From contig CAMEJG010000005.1 in assembly GCA_945919465.1 (NCBI GenBank), positions 16,923 through 80,922 on the forward strand: DNA of 64,000 nt, given 5' to 3'. The notes beneath the pieces were generated by a model. That model saw only the letters and a program-made list of their open reading frames with translations, was not told where the DNA came from and ran no database searches. The number at the start of each line of letters is the position of its first letter. Position 1 is the stretch's first letter. Shown here piece by piece: positions 1 through 9,886 of the stretch. Position numbers and translations under genes: made by a program. The DNA is from an uncultured Anaeroplasma sp. Lineage in GTDB: Bacteria > Bacillota_I > Bacilli_A > Acholeplasmatales > Anaeroplasmataceae.

Positions 1-3000
1 ATAAATCTACAAATTCATTAATAAAAGAAGCTAATTCTAATAAAAAAAGATTCCATCAAGTAGTTTTAGAAAAAGAAAAAGAAATAAAAGAATTAGAGGA
101 TTTAGAAAAAATAAATATTTCTAAATCAGAAATAGAAAAAGATCAAAGAATTAAACTTTTAAATGAAAAGCTTGAACATGATAAAAAAGAAGCAATAAAA
201 CAAATTGAAGAAAATAAGAATAGCTCTAAAGAAACAAATAAATATTTCTTAAATGATTATAGAGAAACAGAAAAAAGATTAGCATTTAAAAATCAATCCT
301 CAAAGGATTATTATAATAATTGTATAAAAAAATATAATAATAGATTAGAAAATGAACTTAAAAATATTGATAAAGCCTATTCAAGATTATATATAAATTA
401 CGATAATGATACTAAAGCATTAATAACTAAATATAATCGATTAATTGAGGATTACAATAATCAATATAAAAAGCTTCAAAAAGATAAATTAGATTATATT
501 ACAGCTTTAAACATCGAAAGTAAGGAATCAACAATCAATCTAAATAATGAAATCAGACCCTTATTTGATACAAAAAATAAAAATATTGAAGAAAGACGTG
601 CAATATATTCAAAGGAACAAAACACCTCAAATATTGAAAAAGAGAATAAAAGACATGATCTTCATAATGAATCTAATAGAATAACAAAGGAATTCATTGT
701 CAATGTAAAGGCTATAGATTCTAAAATAGAAGAATATAAAAAAGAATATGAGAATAATAGAGAAAGTAAAATAAACACTACTCTATATACAATATTAGAG
801 GATCATAAAAGACTACAATTTGAAGTATCTGAACTAATTAATCAAAATGATTCTTTAGAAACAAAAAAATTAATCACTTTAAAATATAAATTATTTTCAA
901 AAAGAAAAGAAAAGCTTGAAGCTAAGCTTGATAATGAACTAAGAATTCTAGAAGTAAGCTTTCTAAAAACATTAGAATCTGAATTTCTAGAGAAAAAAAG
1001 ATTAGAATTCGAAAAAAATACAATTATAAAAAAATTAATTGAAGAAGAAAATACATTAGTAAAGCAATATCAAGAATTTAATAATAAATATGAAGCAAAT
1101 TTAAGATATGATGAAGGAAAATATAAAATAACTTATGACATTAACTCTTCTTCTATAAAACATTCTCATAATATAGAACAAATAAAAAAGAAAAGAGAAA
1201 AAAATATTAGATTAGCTGAGTTTGATATAGAGCTTCAAAAAATTAGTTATAAAATCAAAATGACTGAGGCTAATTTAAAAATAACAAAGGAGCTTAATTC
1301 TCTTATTCATGAATACGAAGACAAGGTCTATCAAAAGAAAAAAAGCTTCAATACAGTTTTTACAATGCTTGAAATTGAGCGTCATAAAACTTTAAGTGAG
1401 TACAATGATAATTTATATAAGCTAAAGCTTAATGAAGCAAAGGAAGAATTTAGATTTAATGGAAATCTTTCTGATTTAAAAAATAAAATATTTGAAAAAG
1501 ATATCAATAATGAATTAGAAATAAATGAAAAATATGTAGATATAGAAATATTATCACATAATAATGAACATGATAAAAACAAATTAAACTCAGAAATAGT
1601 AATAATGAATACCAAAAGAAAAAACTTCAGTTATTTAGAAGAATATAAGCTATTACTTCAAAATGAACTATTTAATTTAGATTTTAAACATGTCCAAATA
1701 GAAACTACTAATTATTATTTATTTCTAAAGCTAATGTGTTCTTCTATTTTTTCAATAATAGAGATAGTAGATAAATCAATTGAAGCTAAAAAAGAAATAA
1801 TTACTGAATTAAGAAATTTCTTTATTTCCTTAGAAATTTGTATTATTGATTATGTAAAAAGCATAATGAAATGTTATAAAGATAATATAAAAGCTATTAT
1901 TGAAGATAATAGAAAAAATCTTGAGAATTTATATTTCAATCAAAAAAGAGAAAAGCTTAAATTAAAATATGATAATGATATAATTATACAAAAAAATAAT
2001 ATCATTTCTAATAAAAATAAAGCGGATCTTCTTTCCGATGATAATACAGAACATAATAAAAAGCTTTATGCACTCAAAAGTAAATACAATAAAACAAAAT
2101 CAATATTAGAAAGATGGCATATTCAAAAAGATATCAATGCTATCACAAATATAATAAATAGAAATGATAGAAAAATAAAAAACTATAAAACAAATATTCA
2201 AAAAATTCAAAAAGAAATTGAAAAAATAAAGAATAATTATTTATATGCTAAAAATAGAATTAATAAAACCATAGATAAAGAATTAAAATCATATAAAACT
2301 TTATTAGAGGATATTATAGAAATTAATTCTAATCTATTAACAAATATTAATTCAGTATTAAATGAACCTTATGATAGTACAGATTATGTTGATTATTTTT
2401 CTAATCTAGAAACTAAAATTTCTAATGTAATTAATAATTTAGATAAATCACTATCTTCAATTTACAATGTAATAAATGATTTTAAGCTTAAAAGATATTT
2501 AGAATTAGAAAAAAAGAATATTACATTAAAAAAGAATTTAAGACATAATGAGCATGCCACCTCAATTGAAATAAGAGAAAAGGAATATAACTTTGATAAA
2601 AAGTATAAAGAACTATTTAGAAATTGCAAAAATGAAATAAATAATTGCAAAAAGAACAATCTTATTTCAAAAATGAAATCTAAAGAAGAAATTCAAAATC
2701 TAAGAAATGAGCATGACAAGGCTACAAAAATATTACAACAAGAGAATAAAAATCTAGGTGCTAATTTATATTTATCATTATATGCAGTATTAGAAAATAT
2801 AAAAGCTATTGAATTAGATTATCATATGTCAATTGGAGATTGTAAGAATAAAATATATCAAAAATCATTTAAAGATGAATTAAAAGAAAAAGAAAATATT
2901 CTTACAATTAAAACAAATGATATCAAAAAACTAGAAGAAAAAAGACTTTATCTATATGAAGAGAATAAAAAGGCAGACATAAGGGGTTATATCACTCAAG

Positions 3001-3269
3001 AAACTCAAGGAATCAAACAAGAAATATTAGATTATCATAATTTAAAAGAAAAATATAAAAATCAAAATACAGAAAATTATACATCATATAAAACTAATAT
3101 TTCAGATGCTGAAATGACAATAGCCTTTAATAAGAAAAATCTTAATAAAAGCATAAAATCATTAGATAATGAGCTAAGACTATTAATAAAGGCTGAAAAT
3201 AAAAAGCATAAAATCCAATTGAAAAAAATTGATAAATCAGTTAGAAAAAAGAAATATTTTACTAGTTAA
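1..3269 (+). CDS. Giant coiled-coil protein, 5'-truncated by window edge
   Basis: The ORF track starts this gene at 1260, but reading the same frame upstream (codons from position 3) finds no stop back to the window edge. The 1260 ATG is only the first internal Met, and about 1089 C-terminal codons are visible. The protein is almost entirely Lys/Glu/Asn/Ile/Leu-rich heptad-like sequence, as in SMC-like or cytoskeletal coiled-coil proteins. I see no Walker motif, membrane segment or recognisable catalytic domain, so an ATPase head, if any, lies upstream of the window. It ends in a Lys-rich tail and faces ftsZ across a shared terminator. It is one of only three + strand genes here. Function is not recognised; a structural or chromosome-organising role is only a possibility. 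Confidence 0.8.
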   Translation, partial: KSTNSLIKEANSNKKRFHQVVLEKEKEIKELEDLEKINISKSEIEKDQRIKLLNEKLEHDKKEAIKQIEENKNSSKETNKYFLNDYRETEKRLAFKNQSSKDYYNNCIKKYNNRLENELKNIDKAYSRLYINYDNDTKALITKYNRLIEDYNNQYKKLQKDKLDYITALNIESKESTINLNNEIRPLFDTKNKNIEERRAIYSKEQNTSNIEKENKRHDLHNESNRITKEFIVNVKAIDSKIEEYKKEYENNRESKINTTLYTILEDHKRLQFEVSELINQNDSLETKKLITLKYKLFSKRKEKLEAKLDNELRILEVSFLKTLESEFLEKKRLEFEKNTIIKKLIEEENTLVKQYQEFNNKYEANLRYDEGKYKITYDINSSSIKHSHNIEQIKKKREKNIRLAEFDIELQKISYKIKMTEANLKITKELNSLIHEYEDKVYQKKKSFNTVFTMLEIERHKTLSEYNDNLYKLKLNEAKEEFRFNGNLSDLKNKIFEKDINNELEINEKYVDIEILSHNNEHDKNKLNSEIVIMNTKRKNFSYLEEYKLLLQNELFNLDFKHVQIETTNYYLFLKLMCSSIFSIIEIVDKSIEAKKEIITELRNFFISLEICIIDYVKSIMKCYKDNIKAIIEDNRKNLENLYFNQKREKLKLKYDNDIIIQKNNIISNKNKADLLSDDNTEHNKKLYALKSKYNKTKSILERWHIQKDINAITNIINRNDRKIKNYKTNIQKIQKEIEKIKNNYLYAKNRINKTIDKELKSYKTLLEDIIEINSNLLTNINSVLNEPYDSTDYVDYFSNLETKISNVINNLDKSLSSIYNVINDFKLKRYLELEKKNITLKKNLRHNEHATSIEIREKEYNFDKKYKELFRNCKNEINNCKKNNLISKMKSKEEIQNLRNEHDKATKILQQENKNLGANLYLSLYAVLENIKAIELDYHMSIGDCKNKIYQKSFKDELKEKENILTIKTNDIKKLEEKRLYLYEENKKADIRGYITQETQGIKQEILDYHNLKEKYKNQNTENYTSYKTNISDAEMTIAFNKKNLNKSIKSLDNELRLLIKAENKKHKIQLKKIDKSVRKKKYFTS

Positions 3270-3270
3270 A

Positions 3271-3308
3271 ATAGGTAGAACCATCTAATGGTCCTACCTA
3301 TTATTTTT
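3271..3308. terminator. Bidirectional intrinsic terminator
   Basis: An imperfect inverted repeat (ATAGGTAG...CTACCTAT, with inner ACCA/TGGT) is followed by a T-rich run on the + strand. It lies between the converging coiled-coil gene and ftsZ, so it probably ends both transcripts. Confidence 0.75.
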
Positions 3309-3310
3309 TA

Positions 3311-4567
3311 TTATTTTGTTTTCTTTCTTAACCAAGTTGGAAGACTTGATTCTTTTGTAGAAGAATTACTTGAAAAACTTGATTGTCTTTCCTTAAGCTT
3401 TTCTTCTTCTCTTCTTTTAGCTTCTTCTTCCTTTTGACGTCTTCTTTCTTCTTTTTTTGACATTCCAGTAGAAAATACATCATTTAGATGATTATCCTTA
3501 TCATATTCCCCATCTTCCTTATCAGGTAAATAATTCAAATTGATACTTTCCTCTGAAATATTTTTAAATATAGAATCAGCTAAATCATCAACACCATAAT
3601 TCTTAGCCTTTAATTCAAATCCAGTAGCTACAACAGTAATAACAATTTCATCACCAAGATCACTATTAATTGCAGTACCACAAATAATATTAAGATCCTT
3701 ACTACAATTATTTCTAATTTCTGCTAAGGCACTTTCATATTCCTTTAATGCCAAATTCTCTGATGCCGTAATATTTACAATCGCATCTGTAGCGCCATCA
3801 ACTGTAACCTCAAGTAATCTCGAATGAATTGCTAGTCTTGCTGCCTCAATAGCTCTATTAGGTCCCTTTGCAGAACCAATACCTAATAACGCAGTACCCT
3901 TATTTTGCATAACTGATTTAATATCAGCAAAATCTAGATTTATAGTTCCTGGAATTGTAATAATTTCTGAAACACCTTGTACAGCTTTACGTAATACAGT
4001 ATCTGCTTCTCTAAAAGCATCAAGCATTGTAGTATGACAATCAACAGTAGCCAATAATCTTTCATTTGGAACTACAATTACAGTATCCGAATACTTTCTC
4101 ATTTCTTCAAGCCCATGGAATGCATTTTGAGCACGAATTGGTCCTTCAAAAGCAAATGGCTTTGTACAAATACCGATAGTTAAGCATCCATGTTCTCTTG
4201 CGATTCTCGCAATAACAGGTGCAGCACCAGTACCAGTACCTCCACCCATACCACAGGTAATAAATACCATTTGTGCATCCTCTATCATTTCATGGATATC
4301 ATCCTCACTTTCAATTGCAGCTGCTCTACCAACCTCTGGATTAGCGCCAGCTCCCTGACCGTGAGTTTTTGTCTTACCAATTAATAATTTATTTGGCGCT
4401 TTTGAAACCTTTAAGTCTTGCGCATCAGTATTAACTGCAAAGAATTCTACTCCATGTACATCATTATCTATCATATGATCAATTGCATTTTTACCAGCAC
4501 CACCAACACCAATAACCTTTATTTTTGTCTTGGCAGCCTCTAATGTGTCTAGTTCATCAAATATCAT
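3311..4567 (-). CDS. ftsZ: Cell division GTPase FtsZ
   Basis: FtsZ is the tubulin homologue that polymerises into the division ring at mid-cell. The protein has an N-terminal [10 protein letters not shown] nucleotide-binding segment, the tubulin/FtsZ signature [10 protein letters not shown] near residue 110, and the NLDFAD stretch of the T7 region. After about residue 320 comes a charged Lys/Glu/Arg-rich linker. It ends in a short conserved tail (LPTWLRKK) of the kind that binds FtsA, SepF or other membrane tethers. Length (418 aa) is normal for Bacilli. murG and murB precede it on the same strand, a remnant of the division and cell wall cluster. ftsA and ftsQ are not adjacent. Confidence 0.98.
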   Translation of the reverse strand: MIFDELDTLEAAKTKIKVIGVGGAGKNAIDHMIDNDVHGVEFFAVNTDAQDLKVSKAPNKLLIGKTKTHGQGAGANPEVGRAAAIESEDDIHEMIEDAQMVFITCGMGGGTGTGAAPVIARIAREHGCLTIGICTKPFAFEGPIRAQNAFHGLEEMRKYSDTVIVVPNERLLATVDCHTTMLDAFREADTVLRKAVQGVSEIITIPGTINLDFADIKSVMQNKGTALLGIGSAKGPNRAIEAARLAIHSRLLEVTVDGATDAIVNITASENLALKEYESALAEIRNNCSKDLNIICGTAINSDLGDEIVITVVATGFELKAKNYGVDDLADSIFKNISEESINLNYLPDKEDGEYDKDNHLNDVFSTGMSKKEERRRQKEEEAKRREEEKLKERQSSFSSNSSTKESSLPTWLRKKTK

Positions 4568-4694
4568 TTTCCTCTACCTCTTTTTCCCAAATTACCATTG
4601 ATATACCCTTGCAATTAATTTTACCTTAAAACGCTTCCTTTTTCAACAAAATATCAAACATTTTATTAAATAAAAAATATCATAATTAATATAA

Positions 4695-5582
4695 TTAATT
4701 TATAACCTCAATCTCTCTAACTAGTGAAATCCCAAGCTCAAGTCTTGATCTTGTTTCAATTAATTCTATAAGGCTAATAATATCCTTAGCACTGGCATTT
4801 CCTATATTAATAATAAAATTAGAATGCTTTTGACTTACTGCAGCTCCCCCAATTTGAAATCCTCTAAGCCCTAAAGCATCAACTATCTTCCAGCTTGGAA
4901 TTAATGGATTATTTTTAAATACTGAACCCATACTTTTACTTTTAACAGGCTGTGATTCCATTCTTCTTTTTAACTTCAAATTTACTATATTCTTAGTGTT
5001 TTCATGTCTAATATGAAATCTAGCACTAATTATTATCCCTTTAATATATTTAAAAATACTTCTTCTATATCCAAAGGCACAATTTTTATTATTAATTCTA
5101 ATTATTTCTCCAGACGTATTAATATAATCAACTGAAATTAAAGAATCACTAATAGAGTCCTTATAGCTACCACTATTATTATAAATAGCACCACCTAATA
5201 GCCCTGGAATACCAACAAGACAAGATAAATCTCCAATCTCATTATTCATTAAATCAATAGCTAATTTATTAGATGGATAAAAAGCAGATACCTCAATAGT
5301 ATTATCATTTTCAAATTTATAATAATAATCTAAGTCTCTTAAAGAAAATACTATTCCTTTATATTCATTATCTGATGCTAAAATATTACTGCCATTACCT
5401 AAAATAATATATTCTAAATTATTATCATTAACAAATTTATAAGCCTTAATTAAGGAAGCAACACTATTTGGAATATATAAATATAAAATATCTGCTCCAA
5501 CAGAAATTGTAGTTAATTCCTTAAAACTAGATTTTTTTACTTCTCCTAAACAATTTTCATTTACAAAATCAACAAACATCAT
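4695..5582 (-). CDS. murB: UDP-N-acetylenolpyruvoylglucosamine reductase
   Basis: MurB uses FAD and NADPH to reduce UDP-GlcNAc-enolpyruvate to UDP-MurNAc, the second committed step of peptidoglycan precursor synthesis in the cytoplasm. The protein shows the FAD-binding segment ILGNGSNILA, the GIPGLLGGAIYNNSGSY core, and the C-terminal SMGSVFKNN catalytic region with its Ser/Lys/Asn residues. Length (295 aa) fits MurB lacking the longer type I C-terminal domain. It overlaps the end of murG by 14 bases, implying translational coupling. A GGGAG ribosome site lies upstream of a double ATG, so the start may be either Met. Confidence 0.97.
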   Translation of the reverse strand: MMFVDFVNENCLGEVKKSSFKELTTISVGADILYLYIPNSVASLIKAYKFVNDNNLEYIILGNGSNILASDNEYKGIVFSLRDLDYYYKFENDNTIEVSAFYPSNKLAIDLMNNEIGDLSCLVGIPGLLGGAIYNNSGSYKDSISDSLISVDYINTSGEIIRINNKNCAFGYRRSIFKYIKGIIISARFHIRHENTKNIVNLKLKRRMESQPVKSKSMGSVFKNNPLIPSWKIVDALGLRGFQIGGAAVSQKHSNFIINIGNASAKDIISLIELIETRSRLELGISLVREIEVIN

Positions 5583-6513
5583 TTTTTATTATCTCCCTTA
5601 TCATGTCAATTGAATTATTAGTAATATTTCTTTGTTTATTCATAATTCTATAATAATTATTACTATCCATAATATATTTAAGCTTATCAAATAACACCCT
5701 AATATCTTCATTTTCATCAAATAATAAGCATAAACCTAAATTCTCAAAATATTTAGCATTTAGAACTTGATGATTATCCTTTGTATTTTTTGAAGGAATA
5801 GTAATAAAAGGTTTATTTATATAAATTAACTCAGAAATTGTAATAGCCCCAGCTCTAGAAATAACCACTTTAGCCTCATTCATCAAGCTATAAATATTAT
5901 TAGAATAATCTATTATATTATCAAAATATTGATAATATTCTTTATAATATTTTCCTGCAATCAATAAAACCTTATATTTATCCTTTAGCTTTAGAGCTAT
6001 TTCACATAAAGGTCTACTACCTAACGAACCACCTATAATTAATATATCATATTTAATTTTTGATATTTCATATTTGATTTTAAGAGGTACTCCACTAACA
6101 ATCATTTTATTTTTCATATTTTTTATTTCATATCCTAAAAATAATTTTTTGCAAAAAGGATAAAATATCCTATTTGTTCTACCAATAATTATATTCGGTT
6201 CAAATAAAAAAATTGGTATTTTGTGAATTAATGAAAATAATAATACTGGTAATGCTACAAAACCTCCAGTAGAAAATACAAAATCTATTTTTTTATTTAT
6301 TAATTCTTTTTTTATTTTCTTTATTCCCTTAAAAATATATATTAATTTATTACTATAATTGTCAATTCCTAAAAAATTAATTTTCTTTTCATTAGATATT
6401 CTTTCTTCTAAACTATTCTTAGTACCAATATATAAATAATCATTATCATTTTCAATCATATTAATAATAGGAATAATATGTCCTCCAGTTTTACCTCCTG
6501 TATAAATATGCAT
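5569..6513 (-). CDS. murG: UDP-GlcNAc transferase MurG (lipid II synthesis)
   Basis: MurG transfers GlcNAc from UDP-GlcNAc to lipid I, making lipid II on the inner face of the membrane. The N-terminal TGGKTGGHIIPI loop is the family's glycine-rich motif. The C-terminal half carries the GGSLGSRPL donor-site loop and the SRAGAITISEL and PSKNTKDNHQ motifs for UDP-sugar binding. At 314 aa it is shorter than the typical 350-370 aa, with a compact linker. The codon bias is extremely Ile/Lys/Asn-rich. It is followed by murB, with overlap, and then ftsZ on the same strand. Confidence 0.95.
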   Translation of the reverse strand: MHIYTGGKTGGHIIPIINMIENDNDYLYIGTKNSLEERISNEKKINFLGIDNYSNKLIYIFKGIKKIKKELINKKIDFVFSTGGFVALPVLLFSLIHKIPIFLFEPNIIIGRTNRIFYPFCKKLFLGYEIKNMKNKMIVSGVPLKIKYEISKIKYDILIIGGSLGSRPLCEIALKLKDKYKVLLIAGKYYKEYYQYFDNIIDYSNNIYSLMNEAKVVISRAGAITISELIYINKPFITIPSKNTKDNHQVLNAKYFENLGLCLLFDENEDIRVLFDKLKYIMDSNNYYRIMNKQRNITNNSIDMIREIIKNDVC

Positions 6514-6549
6514 ATAATCACCAATTAAATATATTAATACTAAATAATA

Positions 6550-6582
6550 AATATGAAAAGGTGAACAAATTAATGTTCACCT
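6550..6582 (-). terminator. Intrinsic terminator after exoA
   Basis: A perfect 9-bp inverted repeat (AGGTGAACA/TGTTCACCT, 6-base loop) lies just past the exoA stop. On the minus strand a TTTT run follows it. It separates exoA from murG. Confidence 0.8.
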
Positions 6583-6584
6583 AA

Positions 6585-7334
6585 TTAAATATCTAGTTCT
6601 AATAGTACTGGGCAATGATCAGAACCCATTACATCAGTTAATATATCAGCATTTACTACATTTTTCATTAAACTATTTGAAATAATGAAATAATCAATTC
6701 TCCATCCAATATTTTTCATTCTAGATGAAAAACGATAGCTCCACCATGAATATTTAATCATAGTGGGATGAATAAATCTAAAAGTATCAATAAATCCTTC
6801 ATTTAATAATAAAGAAAGCTTAGTTCTTTCTTCAATTGTATATCCAGCATTTCTTTCATTAGCATATGGATTTTTTATATCAATCATCTGATGAGCTACA
6901 TTTAAATCACCACAATAAATTACAGGCTTAATTTTATCTAGTGATTTTAAATATTCCCTCATTTTATCTTCAAATTCCATTCTATAATCTAATCTTTTTA
7001 ATTCCTCTTGACTATTTGGTACATAACAAGTAACTAAAAAATATTTTTCATATTCTAAGGTGATAATTCTTCCCTCGTCATTATATTCTCCATTCATACC
7101 ATAATATACATTAATAGGCTTATGCTTTGTATATATTAGAGTACCACTATATCCCTTTTTTATAGCACTATTCATATACGAATAATATCCATTCATAGTA
7201 ATATCTAATTGTCCTTCCTGCATTTTAGTTTCTTGAATACAAAAGAAATCAGCATCTATACCATAAAAAAACTCATCAAAATTTTTTTGTTTAATTGCGC
7301 GAAGTCCATTTACATTAAAGCTAATAAATCTCAT
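6585..7334 (-). CDS. exoA: Exodeoxyribonuclease III / AP endonuclease
   Basis: This is an ExoIII-family (EEP superfamily) AP endonuclease of base-excision repair, cutting 5' of abasic sites and trimming 3' ends with Mg2+. Visible motifs are the N-terminal FNVNGLRA, the metal-ligand QETKMQEGQ, GDLNVAH with its catalytic Asp/Asn, and the C-terminal SDHCPV with the catalytic Asp-His pair. The WRIDYF segment before it is also typical. Length (249 aa) matches B. subtilis ExoA. A GAGG ribosome site precedes the ATG. It is flanked by terminators and is probably a single-gene transcript. Confidence 0.96.
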   Translation of the reverse strand: MRFISFNVNGLRAIKQKNFDEFFYGIDADFFCIQETKMQEGQLDITMNGYYSYMNSAIKKGYSGTLIYTKHKPINVYYGMNGEYNDEGRIITLEYEKYFLVTCYVPNSQEELKRLDYRMEFEDKMREYLKSLDKIKPVIYCGDLNVAHQMIDIKNPYANERNAGYTIEERTKLSLLLNEGFIDTFRFIHPTMIKYSWWSYRFSSRMKNIGWRIDYFIISNSLMKNVVNADILTDVMGSDHCPVLLELDI

Positions 7335-7407
7335 ATATATACCTCAACTTTATAACTAATTAATGTAATTATACCATAGTTTTTATTTTAATATAGACAT
7401 TTTTAGA

Positions 7408-7433
7408 CAAAAAAAGAAGGAATATTTATTCCT
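7408..7433 (-). terminator. Weak intrinsic terminator
   Basis: On the minus strand a 6-bp AGGAAT/ATTCCT stem is followed by TCTTTTTTT. It overlaps the stop codon of the CorC-like gene. The stem is short but the T-tract is good. Confidence 0.5.
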
Positions 7434-8820
7434 CCTTATGTTCCTTTTCATATTTTTCAACCTCTTCATCAGTCGCATCTCTAATAGCTACTAATACCGA
7501 GTCAATCATTCTATTTTTAACCTTATGAATTGTAAATGATATCATTTTTTGATAATCATCATATTCATCAGTTTCTTCATTAAGCATCGCATATCTTGCT
7601 AAATATTCCATTGTAAAACCAACCTCAGGTAAACTTTCACATTTAGCAAATAACCAACCAGATAGCTTACTAGGTACATCCTCTGGTACATCACTTACAT
7701 TTAATTTTTCAAATAAATCATCAACGAAGATTTCACCATCTACAATATAGCTTCCATCATCCTGCTTAACAAATTGAATATCATTATCTCCTGGAATATC
7801 ATACTCATCATATATTTCTCCAACAAGCTCCTCTAATGCATCCTCCATAGTAACAAGACCAATAACCTCACCATATTCACCACTTACAATAGCGATATGA
7901 GTTTTAGAGGTTTGAAGATCCTCGATTAATGCATCTACCTTCATGGCAGCAGATACGAATTTAACAGGCTTTAATAGTCTTTTCCAACTCATTCTTGGAT
8001 TTTTAACATAAGCTGGAAAGAAATCTCTTTCATATAGAATACCTACAATATGATCTTTATCATTCTTATATACAGGAATTCTTGAATAAGCATTATCAAG
8101 CATAAATTCCTTAACTTCATCTAAAGTAGCTGAATAAGATAATGCTTCCATTTTTATTCTTGGAATCATTATATCCTCTACCGATCTATCATTAAGATCA
8201 AATACCTTATGAATGATTTCTGCCTCATCCTTTTCAATAGCGCCATTATCTTCCATCTCATCAATTAAAACCTCAAGCTGAGATTCATCCATTCCATTTT
8301 CAACTTCCTTATTTCTAGAAATTAGTTTTTTAATTCCCATAAATAATAAAACGAAAGGATAAAATATTAATGATAAAACATAAATAATCCAGCTAACCTT
8401 CATACATACACTTTCTGGATGAGTTTTACCTACCATTTTAGGTATAATTTCTCCAAAAATCAATAATACAATAGTAATTATCAATGTAGAAGCAAGCTCT
8501 ACAAATTCATGAAATATTACTAATTGAATAAAGAAGGTTAACGATATTGTTGATAAAGCTGTATTAACTAAATTATTGCCTATCAATAATGTAGTTAATG
8601 TCTTTTCAAAATTATCAGATAATTCTAATGCTTTTTTAGCTCCTGGTTTTCTTTTTTCCATTTCAACTGTAAGCTTAGATTTATTTACACTTGAATAAGC
8701 AGTTTCACTCATAGAGAAAAAAGCTGATAACGCTATTAAAGCTATCATAGAGATAAATAGCCATACATTGAAATTAATCGATGCGGGCTCAGTTGTTAAA
8801 ATACACGATTGTATGTCCAA
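7426..8820 (-). CDS. CNNM/CorC-family membrane protein (DUF21-CBS-CBS-CorC)
   Basis: A hemolysin C/CorC-type membrane protein, a family linked to Mg2+ (and Co2+) efflux or homeostasis. The N-terminal DUF21 domain has about four membrane segments (residues ~20-165) and includes the FFSMSETAYSSVNKSKL stretch. Two CBS domains follow (~210-340; IMIPRIKMEAL and VIGLVTMEDALEELVGEI). A C-terminal CorC_HlyC domain (~350-440) has the DGEIFVDDLFEKLN signature. The start is a TTG preceded by AGGAG at nine bases; no better-placed ATG lies nearby. Transported ion and regulation are inferred from the family only. Confidence 0.9.
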   Translation of the reverse strand: MDIQSCILTTEPASINFNVWLFISMIALIALSAFFSMSETAYSSVNKSKLTVEMEKRKPGAKKALELSDNFEKTLTTLLIGNNLVNTALSTISLTFFIQLVIFHEFVELASTLIITIVLLIFGEIIPKMVGKTHPESVCMKVSWIIYVLSLIFYPFVLLFMGIKKLISRNKEVENGMDESQLEVLIDEMEDNGAIEKDEAEIIHKVFDLNDRSVEDIMIPRIKMEALSYSATLDEVKEFMLDNAYSRIPVYKNDKDHIVGILYERDFFPAYVKNPRMSWKRLLKPVKFVSAAMKVDALIEDLQTSKTHIAIVSGEYGEVIGLVTMEDALEELVGEIYDEYDIPGDNDIQFVKQDDGSYIVDGEIFVDDLFEKLNVSDVPEDVPSKLSGWLFAKCESLPEVGFTMEYLARYAMLNEETDEYDDYQKMISFTIHKVKNRMIDSVLVAIRDATDEEVEKYEKEHKEE

Positions 8821-8839
8821 TTTGCTACGCTCCTATTTT

Positions 8840-9397
8840 TTAAGCTCTACTTGAATATTTACCAGTATCAGTAGAAATAATAATTTCTTCTCCCTGATTA
8901 ATAAACATTGGCACCTTTACAAGCAGACCAGTTTCCACTATTGCATCCTTTAATGCATTTGTTTTTGTATCACCCTTTATTGCGGGTTCACATTCAGTAA
9001 CAGTAAGAGTAACCTTATCAGGTAGGATAATACCAAGTATTTCCTCACCATATCTTTCAATATTCACAATTTGGTTTTCTCTTAAGAATTTACGCTCATA
9101 TTCAACAATAGAATATGGTATTTCTATTTGTTCATAAGTTTCTGTATTCATAAATACTAAAAAATCCTGTGAATCATAAAGGTATTGCATTTCTTCCTTT
9201 TCAATATCTGCAAGTTCAACTTTCTCTGAAGAATTGAAGGTATAATCTATTACAGCACCACTTCTAATATCACGAAGCTTAGTTCTAACAAAAGCACTAC
9301 CCTTTCCAGGCTTCACATGCATAAATTCCATAATCTTATAAATCTTACCATCATAAAGAATAGTCATTCCATTTTTAAAATCATTACTAGATACCAT
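8840..9397 (-). CDS. efp: Elongation factor P
   Basis: EF-P binds between the P and E sites of stalled ribosomes and speeds peptide-bond formation at polyproline stretches. The N-terminal KOW-like domain carries the tip loop KPGKGSAF, including the Lys that is modified in many bacteria. Two OB-fold domains follow; the last has the family ending region TGLLVKVPMFINQGEEIIISTDTG. Length (185 aa) is standard. It lies 20 bases downstream of nothing but its own gap to aroQ on the upstream side, and is followed closely by the CorC-like gene, so the two may be co-transcribed. No efp-modification gene is visible in the window. Confidence 0.97.
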   Translation of the reverse strand: MVSSNDFKNGMTILYDGKIYKIMEFMHVKPGKGSAFVRTKLRDIRSGAVIDYTFNSSEKVELADIEKEEMQYLYDSQDFLVFMNTETYEQIEIPYSIVEYERKFLRENQIVNIERYGEEILGIILPDKVTLTVTECEPAIKGDTKTNALKDAIVETGLLVKVPMFINQGEEIIISTDTGKYSSRA

Positions 9398-9463
9398 ATT
9401 ACACTCCCTTTTTGTATTATGATATGATATTATACTACAACGAATTTAATTTTTCAAATTTTT

Positions 9464-9886
9464 TTATTTGTTATTTAATATATAATTTACTGCATCTAAA
9501 TAACTATCCTTTTGACGTCCCGAAAATGTTATATCACAAACATCTCTAATATAATTTATTCTTCTAAAATCCTCACGTTCATCAACATGAGATAAATGTA
9601 CCTCTACTTTTATTCCTCGAAACATTTCTAATGCATCTCTTATTGCTACACTAGTATGAGTATAAGCTGCAGGATTAATAATTATTGCATCATAATTATT
9701 AATAGCTTTTTGAATTTCAGTAACTATATCTCCCTCATAATTAGATTGATAAAAATTCAATTCTAAAGAAGAAGAATTTTCAAGCAAATAATTATTTATT
9801 TCATCAAGAGTTAAAGCTCCATAATGCTCTTTAGGTCTATAGCCTAGCATATTTAAATTGGGTCCATTTATAACTAATACCTTCAT
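9464..9886 (-). CDS. aroQ: Type II 3-dehydroquinate dehydratase
   Basis: AroQ dehydrates 3-dehydroquinate to 3-dehydroshikimate in the shikimate pathway. The type II signature is clear: N-terminal VINGPNLNMLG with the catalytic Tyr shortly after (GYRPKEHYG), NPAAYTHTSVAIRDAL in the middle, and VHLSHVDEREDFR near the end. Length (140 aa) is normal for the dodecameric class II enzyme. It overlaps aroK by four bases, so the two adjacent pathway steps are translationally coupled. Other aro genes are not in the window. Confidence 0.96.
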   Translation of the reverse strand: MKVLVINGPNLNMLGYRPKEHYGALTLDEINNYLLENSSSLELNFYQSNYEGDIVTEIQKAINNYDAIIINPAAYTHTSVAIRDALEMFRGIKVEVHLSHVDEREDFRRINYIRDVCDITFSGRQKDSYLDAVNYILNNK

